Positions 8,111 through 17,035 of a DNA stretch of 27,060 nt are shown here, in pieces. The notes beneath the pieces are model-generated. The model was not told the origin of the DNA, ran no database searches, and saw only the letters and a program-made list of their open reading frames with translations. The translations under genes and the position numbers were made by a program. The first letter of the stretch is position 1. Each line of letters starts with the position of its first letter. The stretch lies in the NCBI GenBank assembly GCA_002403905.1, contig DHIR01000095.1, forward strand, positions 1 through 27,060. Direction: 5' to 3'. This DNA is from Mucilaginibacter sp. UBA4741 (GTDB lineage Bacteria; Bacteroidota; Bacteroidia; Sphingobacteriales; Sphingobacteriaceae).

Positions 8111-9274
8111 TTACCTAACCTCATTTGTAATTGGGTCCGGCGCAGCAGGATGCATTGGATCATAAACAGCTACACCAACTCGTGAGTCGGCACAGCCATA
8201 ATACAGGTACCATTTATGTTTGAACCAGGCCATACCTTCAATAAATACGGTGCCGTTTACGTATTGGCCGCTTTTTTCAAAAGGGTCCATCGGGCGCAGA
8301 AAAGGTACGTCTAAACGGGCTAACAGTTTAGTCGGATCAGCTTTATCAAACAGCATTTGCCCGGCGCAGTACGAGTTACCGTTGAATCGTTTATCGCCGC
8401 CATTGCCGGGATGATTTTTGCCGTTATAAAACAAGACGATACCTTTTTTAGTCAGTATTGCGGGCGGGCCGCACTCGGTTAGGTCGCTGTCAAAAAAACC
8501 TTGGCGTGGCGATGCCAGTATTAACAGATCGCCTTTATCATCAATCAAAGGCGACCAGTCTACCAAATTTGTTGATGTCGCCGCATAAACATGCTGCTCG
8601 CCCCAGTATATAAAATATTTGCCATTCACTTTGGCAATTACCTGTTTATCTCCTTTTAATTGAGTTAATATAGAGGCCGATTTACTGGCGATATTAAAAA
8701 ACTTGCCATCATAAGCTGTTTTAAATATCGGCCCATGCTTATCCCAGTGAATAAGATCCTTAGAGGTTGCTACACCTAATCGCGGCACCTTACGGTTCCA
8801 TTGGGTATAGAGGACAACGTAATTTCCATCTTCTGTTACTGCTACGCGCGGGTCCTCACAACCGCCCGGCCATTCGTATTCTTTCTGGCTGTCATCTGCC
8901 GGATAAAAAACGGGTTCGGTTTTACGGGTAAAGTGCCGGCCATCGGTACTGCTTGCATAACCTAACCGCGAGGTACGGGTACCAATATTTACCCCGCTTT
9001 TATCTTCGGACCGGTAAAGCACCACAATGCGCCCGTTATTTACCGCTGCCGCGGGATTAAAAGTATCATTAGCTTCCCAATGGATGGTTGACCTGCTCAT
9101 CGGGTCAAGGAATGTTGCATCCACATCAGGCGAGATAATTGGGTTGATCCCGGCAGGTCGTACAAAACCGCCGAATGCCCAATCAGGCAATATATTTTTA
9201 TCCTGCGCAGCAGTAATTTGTGCGTAAAATACCAGTACAAAAAGTGTTATTAGTTGGCGTAGTTGTTTATTCAT
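8111..9274 (-). CDS. Secreted GH130-like beta-mannosidase/phosphorylase
   Basis: A 387-residue protein with a signal peptide ending near QITAAQ. It has the five-bladed-propeller motifs of glycoside hydrolase family 130: HWEANDTFNPAAAV (65-78), GGCEDPRVAV (137-145) with the conserved Asp, SDLTECGPPAI, and the C-terminal LYYGCADSRVGVAVYDP. GH130 enzymes act on beta-mannosides, either as phosphorylases or as inverting hydrolases. Export argues against a cytoplasmic phosphorylase and for a hydrolase, by inference. It is the last gene of the five-gene minus-strand operon: its ATG overlaps the TGA of the DUF5060/GH5-like gene by four bases (ATGA), so the two are probably translationally coupled. 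A GH43-type propeller is the main alternative, but the CEDPR motif favours GH130. Confidence 0.85.
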   Translation of the reverse strand: MNKQLRQLITLFVLVFYAQITAAQDKNILPDWAFGGFVRPAGINPIISPDVDATFLDPMSRSTIHWEANDTFNPAAAVNNGRIVVLYRSEDKSGVNIGTRTSRLGYASSTDGRHFTRKTEPVFYPADDSQKEYEWPGGCEDPRVAVTEDGNYVVLYTQWNRKVPRLGVATSKDLIHWDKHGPIFKTAYDGKFFNIASKSASILTQLKGDKQVIAKVNGKYFIYWGEQHVYAATSTNLVDWSPLIDDKGDLLILASPRQGFFDSDLTECGPPAILTKKGIVLFYNGKNHPGNGGDKRFNGNSYCAGQMLFDKADPTKLLARLDVPFLRPMDPFEKSGQYVNGTVFIEGMAWFKHKWYLYYGCADSRVGVAVYDPMHPAAPDPITNEVR

Positions 9275-10956
9275 TGCTTCGTTATTTCAGTAACTATCAA
9301 TACTATATCGCCATTAGCAGGCAAAGTTAGGTTTGGGGTAAGTTTGCCCGATTTCAATCTCGGCATTATTATCTTTTTAATACTACCGGTTTCGCAATCA
9401 AACAATTCGGCCTTAATAGGATTGCCCTTAAGGTTAAAAGTCAGACTTGTGTTTTTCTCTGCCGATGTTGAATTATACACGTAAATAAAAGTGGTGTTTC
9501 CGCATTTTGCGCCATAGGTTATTGTTTCTTCTGCGGATACTTCTACCGGCTCAAACTTACCTTTGCCTGCCGCTAACATTTTATCAGAAATTTCACGGAT
9601 CTTTTTTAGGTACTCATCTGTTTTACGGTTATCAAAATATTCCCACCACCAGCTCATGGGCAGTATCGGGGTTGATGCAAATAAACCGTACCATAAGCCG
9701 CGTTTATAATCGCTATCCATCTCGGGGGCAAAATCATCAAAGTTTTTAGACCAATCCCACTCATAACTATACTCGCCAATTACGTAAGGTTTGTTAAAAT
9801 TCTTTTCGTATTGATCTATGTTTTGAGGGATAGAGGCCGTGTTTTTGTAGATATGCTTTTGGTTAAAGTCCATGTGCGGCAAATCGTTCATGCCTTTCAA
9901 ATCTCGGTGCGATATACTGGTTGTAACCAGGTGGTTATATGGATCTATAGATTTAAGATAAGTACTCATTTCGCCATGCCAGTTAACAATAGAATCGGCA
10001 CTGATCGGTTTGTTTTTATTGCCAAACTGTACATTATCTACCTCATTAAAAAACTCCCAGGCGCCAACGCTGGTACTATATCCCCATCGGGCCACAAAAT
10101 AGCGCAGGCGGTTTTTATAGCGTACAGCTGATTTAGGATTCACAAAAAAATCAGCAGCCGTTGGCGAAAAGCCACCATCGCGCGGACTGTAATTACCCGG
10201 ACCAAGCGTTAACATTACATATAAACCTAACGAATCACAAAGGGTAAACATCCGGTCTATCTTTTTTATAGCACTAGGGTTATAATAAGCGTCAGACGGT
10301 TCATACCTATTACTGTTAAAATTGCGGTGCCAATCCAACGGTAAATTAAAATTGCAAACCCACGTACGGAAAAAATTGCCGCCATGTGCCGCTAATGATG
10401 GCAGCATGTATTCATAATCATACTTGGGCTTCTGTTGCAATTCTCTAAAAAATTTAGAGTCATCGCTCTTGCGCGATTCCCAGCCGATGTTCTCCCCAAT
10501 GCCACGGAACGGTTTGCCATTATCAAACTGGAACTCCCAATTGTTTTTGGGATGCAAAAATCCATTTTTACCTGACGGAAAAGAAATAAACGATCCATCT
10601 TTCGAGTGTGTAACCACACTACCTGCTTTACTAAACTCAAAAGTATAAGTATATTTCCCCTTTTCCTGCGGTGCGAACCGGGCCTTCCACAAAGATGCGG
10701 CACCGCTCTCGCCCGACTCATAATAACAAGGCAATACCAATTTTTTACCTGACGGGGTATGCAGCACCATATTCAGCGCTACATCTTCCTGCAAATAGGG
10801 ATTTTGCCAATCGGCAGTTAGTGTTATGTCAAATTCTGTTTTTGCATAAAGCATCGGCTTTAACGTAACCAACTTTACACTGTTGAGGCTTTGTGCAAAA
10901 AGCGTAAGCGTAAAAAGACATAGCGACAAGGTAGCCAGATATATTTTCTTGGTCAT
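9271..10956 (-). CDS. Secreted DUF5060 + GH5-like glycoside hydrolase
   Basis: A 561-residue exported enzyme (signal peptide about 1-22). The N-terminal immunoglobulin-like DUF5060 domain occupies about 25-125 (YAKTEFDITLTADWQNPY, RFAPQEKGKYTYTFEFS). It is followed by a TIM barrel of the cellulase/GH5 superfamily: acid/base Glu E305 in WEFFNEVDN and nucleophile Glu E395 in YVIGEYSYEW, with a substrate-lining RTWVCNF block near 197. A short beta domain closes the protein (VSAEETITYGAKCGNTTFIYVYN). Relatives include beta-mannanases, glucanases and uncharacterised enzymes, so substrate cannot be read from sequence; pairing with a GH130-like gene makes a beta-mannoside attractive. It is the fourth gene of the operon, with 30 bases between it and the esterase gene and a four-base overlap with the GH130-like gene. 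Confidence 0.87.
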   Translation of the reverse strand: MTKKIYLATLSLCLFTLTLFAQSLNSVKLVTLKPMLYAKTEFDITLTADWQNPYLQEDVALNMVLHTPSGKKLVLPCYYESGESGAASLWKARFAPQEKGKYTYTFEFSKAGSVVTHSKDGSFISFPSGKNGFLHPKNNWEFQFDNGKPFRGIGENIGWESRKSDDSKFFRELQQKPKYDYEYMLPSLAAHGGNFFRTWVCNFNLPLDWHRNFNSNRYEPSDAYYNPSAIKKIDRMFTLCDSLGLYVMLTLGPGNYSPRDGGFSPTAADFFVNPKSAVRYKNRLRYFVARWGYSTSVGAWEFFNEVDNVQFGNKNKPISADSIVNWHGEMSTYLKSIDPYNHLVTTSISHRDLKGMNDLPHMDFNQKHIYKNTASIPQNIDQYEKNFNKPYVIGEYSYEWDWSKNFDDFAPEMDSDYKRGLWYGLFASTPILPMSWWWEYFDNRKTDEYLKKIREISDKMLAAGKGKFEPVEVSAEETITYGAKCGNTTFIYVYNSTSAEKNTSLTFNLKGNPIKAELFDCETGSIKKIIMPRLKSGKLTPNLTLPANGDIVLIVTEITKQ

Positions 10957-10986
10957 TTGGTTATATTAACTAAAATGAGACTCCTC

Positions 10987-12543
10987 TTACTTATTAAAAA
11001 AAGTATCCAGCAACACATAACGCTTCGCGTTTTTCTCAGCCTCCGAATGTGCATTTTCATTCAATATCATCACTTTAGGCGCACTGCTTTGCAGGCCATA
11101 CCACTTAGCCATGCCCGGCCCGTTAGGATCGCCGGTTTTTATAAAGTTGGCAAAGTAATTCTCCATAATTTCCGATGTCTTATAATCTTCGGGAGTCCAG
11201 TTATATACTTTATTGTATGGGAGATTTCCTAAAGCATATTCAATTTCGGATGCGTGGTTTGCGCCATATCTCTTTTCCTTACTTGGCTGAGCGCCTATCG
11301 CATTGGGGCGCATGCGGGTAAACAAGTAACGGTACACCGGCTTGCTATGAGTTTTGCTTTGCATATCAATAAACTTCCAGGTAGCAAATGATATAAAACG
11401 ATCAGATGCCAGGTCGGTAGCTGCCTGTTCTACATCAGCATCTGTAGCGGCGGGGTAGGCGTTAAATACATCATCTGCCCGATCGCCATAGTTCTTTTTA
11501 AGGTTGGCTTTATAATTTTCTACCGTAGCGGCATCCCGTCCTATAAACGAATGGGAATTAACCTCTGCCGAGTTCCAGCCAGCTAATAACGGGATATCCA
11601 TTTGACGGCCAGACGCAAATATAGCCTGCGGCGTTTCAGGCAAAAAGTAACCATCAATTGTATTTGGGAAACGTGAGTTTTGTGATAATTTTAATAGCGA
11701 GTCGGCAGGTATTTTACGCAGATCTGCCAATGATGCCGCGTTTACTTTTGCAGCAAATTTAACCCCGCTTTGTTCAGCATCAGCCAGCGGTGATGGTGAC
11801 AGGTTGCCCAATACAGAGCCACTTTCGCCTATGGCCCCCACAAATAACCCTTTTGAAAGTGGTGACGCCATCTGCGCGCAAACCGACATAGAGCCGGCTG
11901 ATTCACCACCTATAGTTACCTTATCAGGGTCCCCGCCAAAAGCTGCTATATTTTTCTTCACCCAAACCAGCGCGGCATGCTGATCCATAAATTCATAGTT
12001 GCCTGAGGCGTGATGTGCAGATTCCTTCGTCAATTCCGGATGCGCCATAAAACCAAATATGCCTAAGCGATAATTTATCGTTACCGTAACAATACCTTTG
12101 GTTGCCAGGCTTTCGCCATCATACCGGTACTCCGAGCCATCACCGGCATTAAAGCCACCGCCGTAAATATATACCATTACAGGTAGTTTGTCAGTCGCGG
12201 TTTTTGCTGGTGTCCACACATTTAAGTATAAACAATCTTCCTTTACTCCCGCGCTGCGGAAAAGCATATCAGAATACATAAAATGCTGCATAGCCTGCGG
12301 ACCAAATTTATCGGCAGCACGCACGCCTGTCCAGTTCTTTGGCGGTTGTGGTTCTTTCCAGCGCAGATCGCCAACCGGTGGTTGTGCAAAAGGGATGCCT
12401 TTAAATGAGTGCACACCGCTTTTCTCGGTAGCGCCTTGTAATACGCCATTGGCTACTTTAACCTTTGGCATATCGCCTGAAATGGTTTGCGCCTGTACCG
12501 ATAATACGGCACCACTCAACAGCAGTAAAAATATTTTTTTCAT
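10987..12543 (-). CDS. Secreted type-B carboxylesterase
   Basis: A 518-residue alpha/beta hydrolase of the carboxylesterase type B family. After the signal peptide (about 1-19) it shows all landmark motifs: FKGIPFAQPPVGDLRW (48-62), EDCLYLNVW (102-110), the oxyanion-hole GGG at 128-130, the nucleophile elbow GGESAGS with S215, a catalytic acid E327 in WNSAEVNS and a catalytic His H430 in YGANHASEIEY. The triad is therefore complete. In this setting it probably removes acetyl, feruloyl or other ester groups from a plant polysaccharide or glycoside so that the rhamnosidase and other hydrolases can act; that role is inferred from neighbours. It is the third gene of the minus-strand operon, 24 bases after the BNR gene. 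Confidence 0.93.
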   Translation of the reverse strand: MKKIFLLLLSGAVLSVQAQTISGDMPKVKVANGVLQGATEKSGVHSFKGIPFAQPPVGDLRWKEPQPPKNWTGVRAADKFGPQAMQHFMYSDMLFRSAGVKEDCLYLNVWTPAKTATDKLPVMVYIYGGGFNAGDGSEYRYDGESLATKGIVTVTINYRLGIFGFMAHPELTKESAHHASGNYEFMDQHAALVWVKKNIAAFGGDPDKVTIGGESAGSMSVCAQMASPLSKGLFVGAIGESGSVLGNLSPSPLADAEQSGVKFAAKVNAASLADLRKIPADSLLKLSQNSRFPNTIDGYFLPETPQAIFASGRQMDIPLLAGWNSAEVNSHSFIGRDAATVENYKANLKKNYGDRADDVFNAYPAATDADVEQAATDLASDRFISFATWKFIDMQSKTHSKPVYRYLFTRMRPNAIGAQPSKEKRYGANHASEIEYALGNLPYNKVYNWTPEDYKTSEIMENYFANFIKTGDPNGPGMAKWYGLQSSAPKVMILNENAHSEAEKNAKRYVLLDTFFNK

Positions 12544-12567
12544 GTAAAACTTATTTAGCTAAGTATA

Positions 12568-13620
12568 TTATAATAAGCGATATTTTATTTGAGCATCCTG
12601 CTCCCAAACAAAAAGGCTGCTTTTATCTGTTACACCCACCGATTTTATAAAATTACCTACACCTATTGCGGTAACCTTTTTACCGGGCATAGTAACCAAT
12701 TTTAGCGTATCATTATTTTGATAAGCGATCATTGTTTGTTTGGCATTGCCTGATATACTACAGGTTTTTCCTTTACCGATATACATTTCGGGTTCGCCCG
12801 GTTTAGCAAAGTAGATCTCTCCCTTACGCTGCCAAACGGTTTCGATGGTGTTTGATGAGTTTATGCGTATACCGCCGCCATCCATGGGGCAGCCATTTAG
12901 TTTCCAGGTATCCAGTCCCATTTTTTCGGCAGCAGCAAAAGTTTGCCCTGCGTTAGTAGATCTCATCACATACAGATCCCTTGAGCCGTTTAACCAGTTC
13001 CTGAACATGATAGCGACTGTACTACCATTTATAGCTATGCTGGGTTTGCAGCATTCGCATACATGCAGATCAGGCGATTGATAGGCCAAGTGGTTTGCTG
13101 ACCATTTATTGGATTTGCCGGATAATGACGAAAACCAAATCTGATTTCTTTTCCCCAATCTTATATCTAACCATACAGCATAAAAGTTGTCGTTTTTGTC
13201 TGATCCAATCGCCATCAAGCCTTCGGGAGCCGAACCTTTTAAATCGTTCACAACACCCATAGCTACCCATTTCTGGTTTTTATGATCTTGTTTAAACCAA
13301 TGGATATTTCCGGCTTTATCCATAGCGGTAATCACCGAATAATTAGCCGAGCTGCTTAACTGCGGCCCGCGGCTCATACCCAAATGCATATCGGGAACAT
13401 CCGCCACTAAAACCGGTTTTGAAAACGATTGCCCGTGATTAACGGATGTCGCGCAAAATATCTTGTTTGCCGATCCATAAACTACCCTTACCGTTCCGCC
13501 ATTGTCAACACTTACTTGTGGTTGTTTACCTTCTCCAATAATATTGCTATCAGGAGCTACCGGACGGGTAGATGCGCCGTAGCCAATGGCTATCAGCATT
13601 AAACAAAAAATATACTTCAT
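12568..13620 (-). CDS. Secreted sialidase-fold (BNR repeat) protein with Cys cluster
   Basis: A 350-residue exported protein (signal peptide about 1-16) built from propeller blades with Asp-box-like turns: SVNHGQSFSKPV (59-70) and STNAGQTFAAAEKM (221-234), and the blade motif FYAVWLDIRLG. It belongs to the exo-sialidase/BNR superfamily, but I do not see the arginine triad of a true sialidase clearly, so hydrolysis of sialic acid is doubtful; an auxiliary or binding role is equally possible. A conspicuous cysteine group, VCECCKPSIAI (C188, C190, C191), faces NGCPMDGGG (C244) in sequence order and may form disulfides or a metal site. It is the second gene of the operon, 37 bases after the rhamnosidase gene. 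Confidence 0.78.
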   Translation of the reverse strand: MKYIFCLMLIAIGYGASTRPVAPDSNIIGEGKQPQVSVDNGGTVRVVYGSANKIFCATSVNHGQSFSKPVLVADVPDMHLGMSRGPQLSSSANYSVITAMDKAGNIHWFKQDHKNQKWVAMGVVNDLKGSAPEGLMAIGSDKNDNFYAVWLDIRLGKRNQIWFSSLSGKSNKWSANHLAYQSPDLHVCECCKPSIAINGSTVAIMFRNWLNGSRDLYVMRSTNAGQTFAAAEKMGLDTWKLNGCPMDGGGIRINSSNTIETVWQRKGEIYFAKPGEPEMYIGKGKTCSISGNAKQTMIAYQNNDTLKLVTMPGKKVTAIGVGNFIKSVGVTDKSSLFVWEQDAQIKYRLL

Positions 13621-13657
13621 GACTAATTAAGTTTAGTGCTAATTAAAGCATTATCTG

Positions 13658-16600
13658 TTAATATTTTACTACCGAAACACTTACTGGCCCCAACAATCCT
13701 GATGATACCACACCCTTACCATAATTTGGCGCTGTATTTACAACTGCTTGTCGCTGGTCAGCGGGTAGTTTGCTGTCACCAATTAAGCGGTTAACCCAGG
13801 TGTTTACTACTTTAACTTCAATTTTATTGTCGCCGGGTTTCAGGGCTTTGGTGATATCTAATTGGTAAGGTGGGGTCCATACGCCGCCAACATCAATACC
13901 GTTTATCTTCACTTTGGCTATCGCCCTTGCCAAACCCAGGTTAAGGATATAATTTTTACCCTTTACAACGCTGCGCATATTAAAGGTATTGTTGTAAAAA
14001 GCCGTACCCGAGTAATATTTTATGCTATCATTCGTACTCTTGGACCAATCGGTTAAGGTTTCAAATACAACAGGTTTAGCAGGCCCGCGCATTTTACTGT
14101 CGAATTGAACCGTCCACGGTTTATTAATGGCGATAGTTTCGCTGGCGGTTGGATAGTTTGACCGGGTAGTATCTTTCTGCACACCATCTTTTCTGAAAAC
14201 TATAAAGGCGCTTTCATAAGGTACCAGTTTTAAAGGTACTGTAGTTGTACCGCCGCTTTGATAAGCCGAGGGCAGGGTGCGCACATCGCCGGTAACCGCA
14301 TCCCATAGTTCGGCCTGTTTGCCGGTGACCCTGAATTTAGGGGAGATATTTACCGTTTTAGTTTTTTGGTTAGATACAAAATAGATAGAACCACCAGCCA
14401 ATGCGCGATGGATGAACAGGATAGAATCGCTTTGCGTTACTTTTGCATCCGGCAAAACTTTAACCAGGTTTAGCGCCTGCTGCATATCCATACCGGATAG
14501 CACCATGCCTTTACCAAAATGATTTACTTTAACCGTTGTACCGTCTATCTTCCCCCAAAGTTCGTCAGCTATCGACTGAACTTGTTTATCCGCTGCCGGG
14601 AAACCCTGTAAGCTTGGTGAGCGGCTAGGTTTTGGGCCTAGAATCACCGCGCCTTGTGCTACTAATTCTTTCAGTTTCGCCAGCAATTCCGGGCGGATGG
14701 TTTCCAGTTTAGGCAGTACCAGTATACTGTAGTTTATTCCGTTTGGTAAAGTTAACTTCCCGTTGTTTACGGTTATGCGGGTTTTAATTACCTCGCCGTT
14801 TATGTAATCAAAAGAATAGCCCTGTGGCAATGCCGGATTAACAACGCCTGTCATTTTTGGCGCGTCCTCGCCAATAAAATAAGCGACATCGGCCACATAA
14901 CGCCCTTGTTGCAGCATCATGTTACAGCGTTTAGAGTATTTTAAAAATACATCCATATCAAAGAACCAGGTGTTTAACCTATTAAACTCCACACCAAACC
15001 AGGTGTTAAATCCCGGTCCCTTATCATTAGCTTGTTGTATGTAAACATGCAGTAACGTGTTATTAATTCCCTCGGTAAAAAAGCGGTCACCGCGTTTTTT
15101 AAAGTTGGCGGGATAGCGTGAGAACGCATCGCCTGCGGCGGTAAATGATTCGGCTGATACTTTGGTTTTTCCATAAATATGTGCCGATGATGATGCCGCT
15201 TTATTTTCTATATCGCCCAGATCGCCCTCGCTCCAAAACTCGCCACCTATCTCGTCAGACTGACCGCCATATTGCAAAAACTCGCCGGGGTAACCCCAGT
15301 GACCGTAATTTTCCAGCCAGGTGGTCAGTCCATATTTATGGCTGATCTCGCGTAGGCCGCCTACATATTTATAAGAAACGTCATCGGCAATTAAGCGGCG
15401 CAGATCCCATAAAAAACGATCAGACTGATCGGCGCTGCCCACAACTTTACCTTGCATTACCGGGATATAAGGCACGGGGTCATATTTATAAGCTGCTTTA
15501 AATTCGTTTATCAACTCATCTGTCCAGTTTTGGCCGCCGGTTTCGTAGCTGTCTTCAACAGTTACTTTCCACGTTTTGCGGTCCTCTGCCGGGATGCGTT
15601 TCATGATCTGGCCCAAAAACGCGTTAAAGTGTTCGGCAATATGGGCCTTGCTCATTTTATCAGTTTCCAAGCCAGTTCCTTCCGGCGTAGCAGGCGAATT
15701 TTTGACATTGGTTGGGGTCATGCCCGTACGCTCAATGATCCAGTTGCCGGCAGGTACGGTCCAGTTCAAGGTACCATCAGCGGCCATGAATTTTGAAATA
15801 TCAATTACTTTCTGCGGATCAATAACATATTTACTATTGTCAATCACCGGCTGCGGTGCCCATTGATATGCTTCCCAGAAAGGGTGCGGAGTAGGCCACA
15901 TTTTAGCCTCGGTTTTTTCTACATAGTTTTCTATGATCGGCGTAGCCGATAGTTTTAATTCGGCAATACGGCAGTTATTTGATACCCGGGTAAACACCAC
16001 CTTAAAATCGGTTGATGAAGTAGCCGGGATAGCAATGGCTGCCGGGGCGAATGGTAAGAAACCAACGTTTAAAGCCGTATTACCCCGATCAACAGAAAAA
16101 TGTTTTATACTGGTAAATGTGCCGTTAACCTTAGCCTGGATGTCGCCTTCGAAGGTCATCGCTTCGTGAGCAGGGGTTATCAGCAAGCTACGTGTAGTAA
16201 AAGCCTGGTCGGTATGTATGTTCAAAGCAAAGGGCTGCCCCCTTGGTATTTTTACATTAGTAGCCTCATCATTATCCATCAAACTATTTAACGACTCGAC
16301 CGCCGGAGTAGATGATAGCGTTGGTTTTAAATCGCTTATAGCCGCGTCATAATCAGCAGCAATTGGGTAAGCTATAACCTTTACATCCTGGAACTTTTTA
16401 ATGGGCTGCTCCAGTTTTTGGTTGATGGTCGTTCCTCCCTTCACCCTGATTTGCGATGAAGTTAAATAGCGCATAGCCTGGCTTGGCTTAACCCACGGTC
16501 CGCCCGACTGGCTCCAGCCGGGACTGTTAAATAAGCCGATCTCAATATTTAAGCGTGTTGCGGTTTTAAGAGCTGTATGCAAGATATCCCACCACTCGTC

Positions 16601-16921
16601 CGAAAATATCTTCACCTTGCCAAATGGCATATCATCAATACCAATATTGCCAATAAAAGCACGGTTGATACCGACTTTCTTCATGGCTTCCAGATCTTTG
16701 ATGACACCTTCTTTTGATATATTATCAGAAATCCAATACCAGTAAACACTCGTCTGGATATCATCAGGCACGGTTATAAAACCGGTTTCAACCGATTTAA
16801 AATTTGGCATGACGGCATTAGTCGCAGGCTTAACCTGGGCATTACCATCAGCAATAAAAAATCCTGAAAATAACAGACAGGCAGCAAAGTACTTCGATAT
16901 TATGGCCCTGTTTAAGCTCAT
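13658..16921 (-). CDS. Secreted GH106-type alpha-L-rhamnosidase
   Basis: A 1087-residue exported enzyme (signal peptide ending near ADGNA, residue 28) with the GH106 plan. An N-terminal barrel segment has YWYWISDNISKEGVIKDLEA (60-79) and a GLFNSPGWSQSGGPWV block near 129-144. An inserted beta domain follows, then AGNWIIERTGMTPTN (391-405) and GTGLETDKMSK (415-425). Candidate catalytic or metal-binding acids lie in VEDSYETGGQNW (E456, E460) and SAESFT (E591), and in GEFWSEGDLGD (560-570). The C-terminus (about 980-1065) is a galactose-binding-like sandwich (VKINGIDVGGVWTPPYQLDI). Family members remove alpha-L-rhamnose from pectins, gums or glycosides. It is the first gene of the five-gene minus-strand operon, about 56 bases downstream of the presumed transcription start of a promoter shared with the plus-strand 18325 gene. 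Confidence 0.9.
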   Translation of the reverse strand: MSLNRAIISKYFAACLLFSGFFIADGNAQVKPATNAVMPNFKSVETGFITVPDDIQTSVYWYWISDNISKEGVIKDLEAMKKVGINRAFIGNIGIDDMPFGKVKIFSDEWWDILHTALKTATRLNIEIGLFNSPGWSQSGGPWVKPSQAMRYLTSSQIRVKGGTTINQKLEQPIKKFQDVKVIAYPIAADYDAAISDLKPTLSSTPAVESLNSLMDNDEATNVKIPRGQPFALNIHTDQAFTTRSLLITPAHEAMTFEGDIQAKVNGTFTSIKHFSVDRGNTALNVGFLPFAPAAIAIPATSSTDFKVVFTRVSNNCRIAELKLSATPIIENYVEKTEAKMWPTPHPFWEAYQWAPQPVIDNSKYVIDPQKVIDISKFMAADGTLNWTVPAGNWIIERTGMTPTNVKNSPATPEGTGLETDKMSKAHIAEHFNAFLGQIMKRIPAEDRKTWKVTVEDSYETGGQNWTDELINEFKAAYKYDPVPYIPVMQGKVVGSADQSDRFLWDLRRLIADDVSYKYVGGLREISHKYGLTTWLENYGHWGYPGEFLQYGGQSDEIGGEFWSEGDLGDIENKAASSSAHIYGKTKVSAESFTAAGDAFSRYPANFKKRGDRFFTEGINNTLLHVYIQQANDKGPGFNTWFGVEFNRLNTWFFDMDVFLKYSKRCNMMLQQGRYVADVAYFIGEDAPKMTGVVNPALPQGYSFDYINGEVIKTRITVNNGKLTLPNGINYSILVLPKLETIRPELLAKLKELVAQGAVILGPKPSRSPSLQGFPAADKQVQSIADELWGKIDGTTVKVNHFGKGMVLSGMDMQQALNLVKVLPDAKVTQSDSILFIHRALAGGSIYFVSNQKTKTVNISPKFRVTGKQAELWDAVTGDVRTLPSAYQSGGTTTVPLKLVPYESAFIVFRKDGVQKDTTRSNYPTASETIAINKPWTVQFDSKMRGPAKPVVFETLTDWSKSTNDSIKYYSGTAFYNNTFNMRSVVKGKNYILNLGLARAIAKVKINGIDVGGVWTPPYQLDITKALKPGDNKIEVKVVNTWVNRLIGDSKLPADQRQAVVNTAPNYGKGVVSSGLLGPVSVSVVKY

Positions 16922-16973
16922 GAGGTTATAGTTTAATAAGTATTGGTTTATAATTACTATAAAACTGGCGCGT

Positions 16974-17025
16974 TATAGTTTACCAAACATACCATTAGTT
17001 AAATGCCTATCCATCCTGTACTGTC
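16974..17025 (-). promoter_or_regulatory. Shared regulated promoter, copy 1 (drives the GH106 operon)
   Basis: Read on the minus strand, this 52-base unit has an upstream element GACAGTACAGGATGGAT (17025 to 17009), a 17-base spacer, then TATGTTTGGTAAACTATA, whose TATGTTTG (16991 to 16984) is an exact TAnnTTTG -7 box. The 17-base element is identical to copy 2, and the downstream 18-mer matches it at 16 of 18 positions, while the spacer is mostly different. The element lies about -48 to -32, where an activator would bind, and contains a tandem ACAG-T-ACAG. It ends 10 bases past the stop of the GH5-like gene. Confidence 0.82.
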
Positions 17026-17035
17026 ATGCTCTGTA

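Noticed and set aside
8091..8121. Inverted repeat AGGTTA / TAACCT between the convergent substrate-binding and GH130-like genes as a terminator.
   Set aside because: The stem is six pairs with a 19-base loop and no T-tract on either strand.
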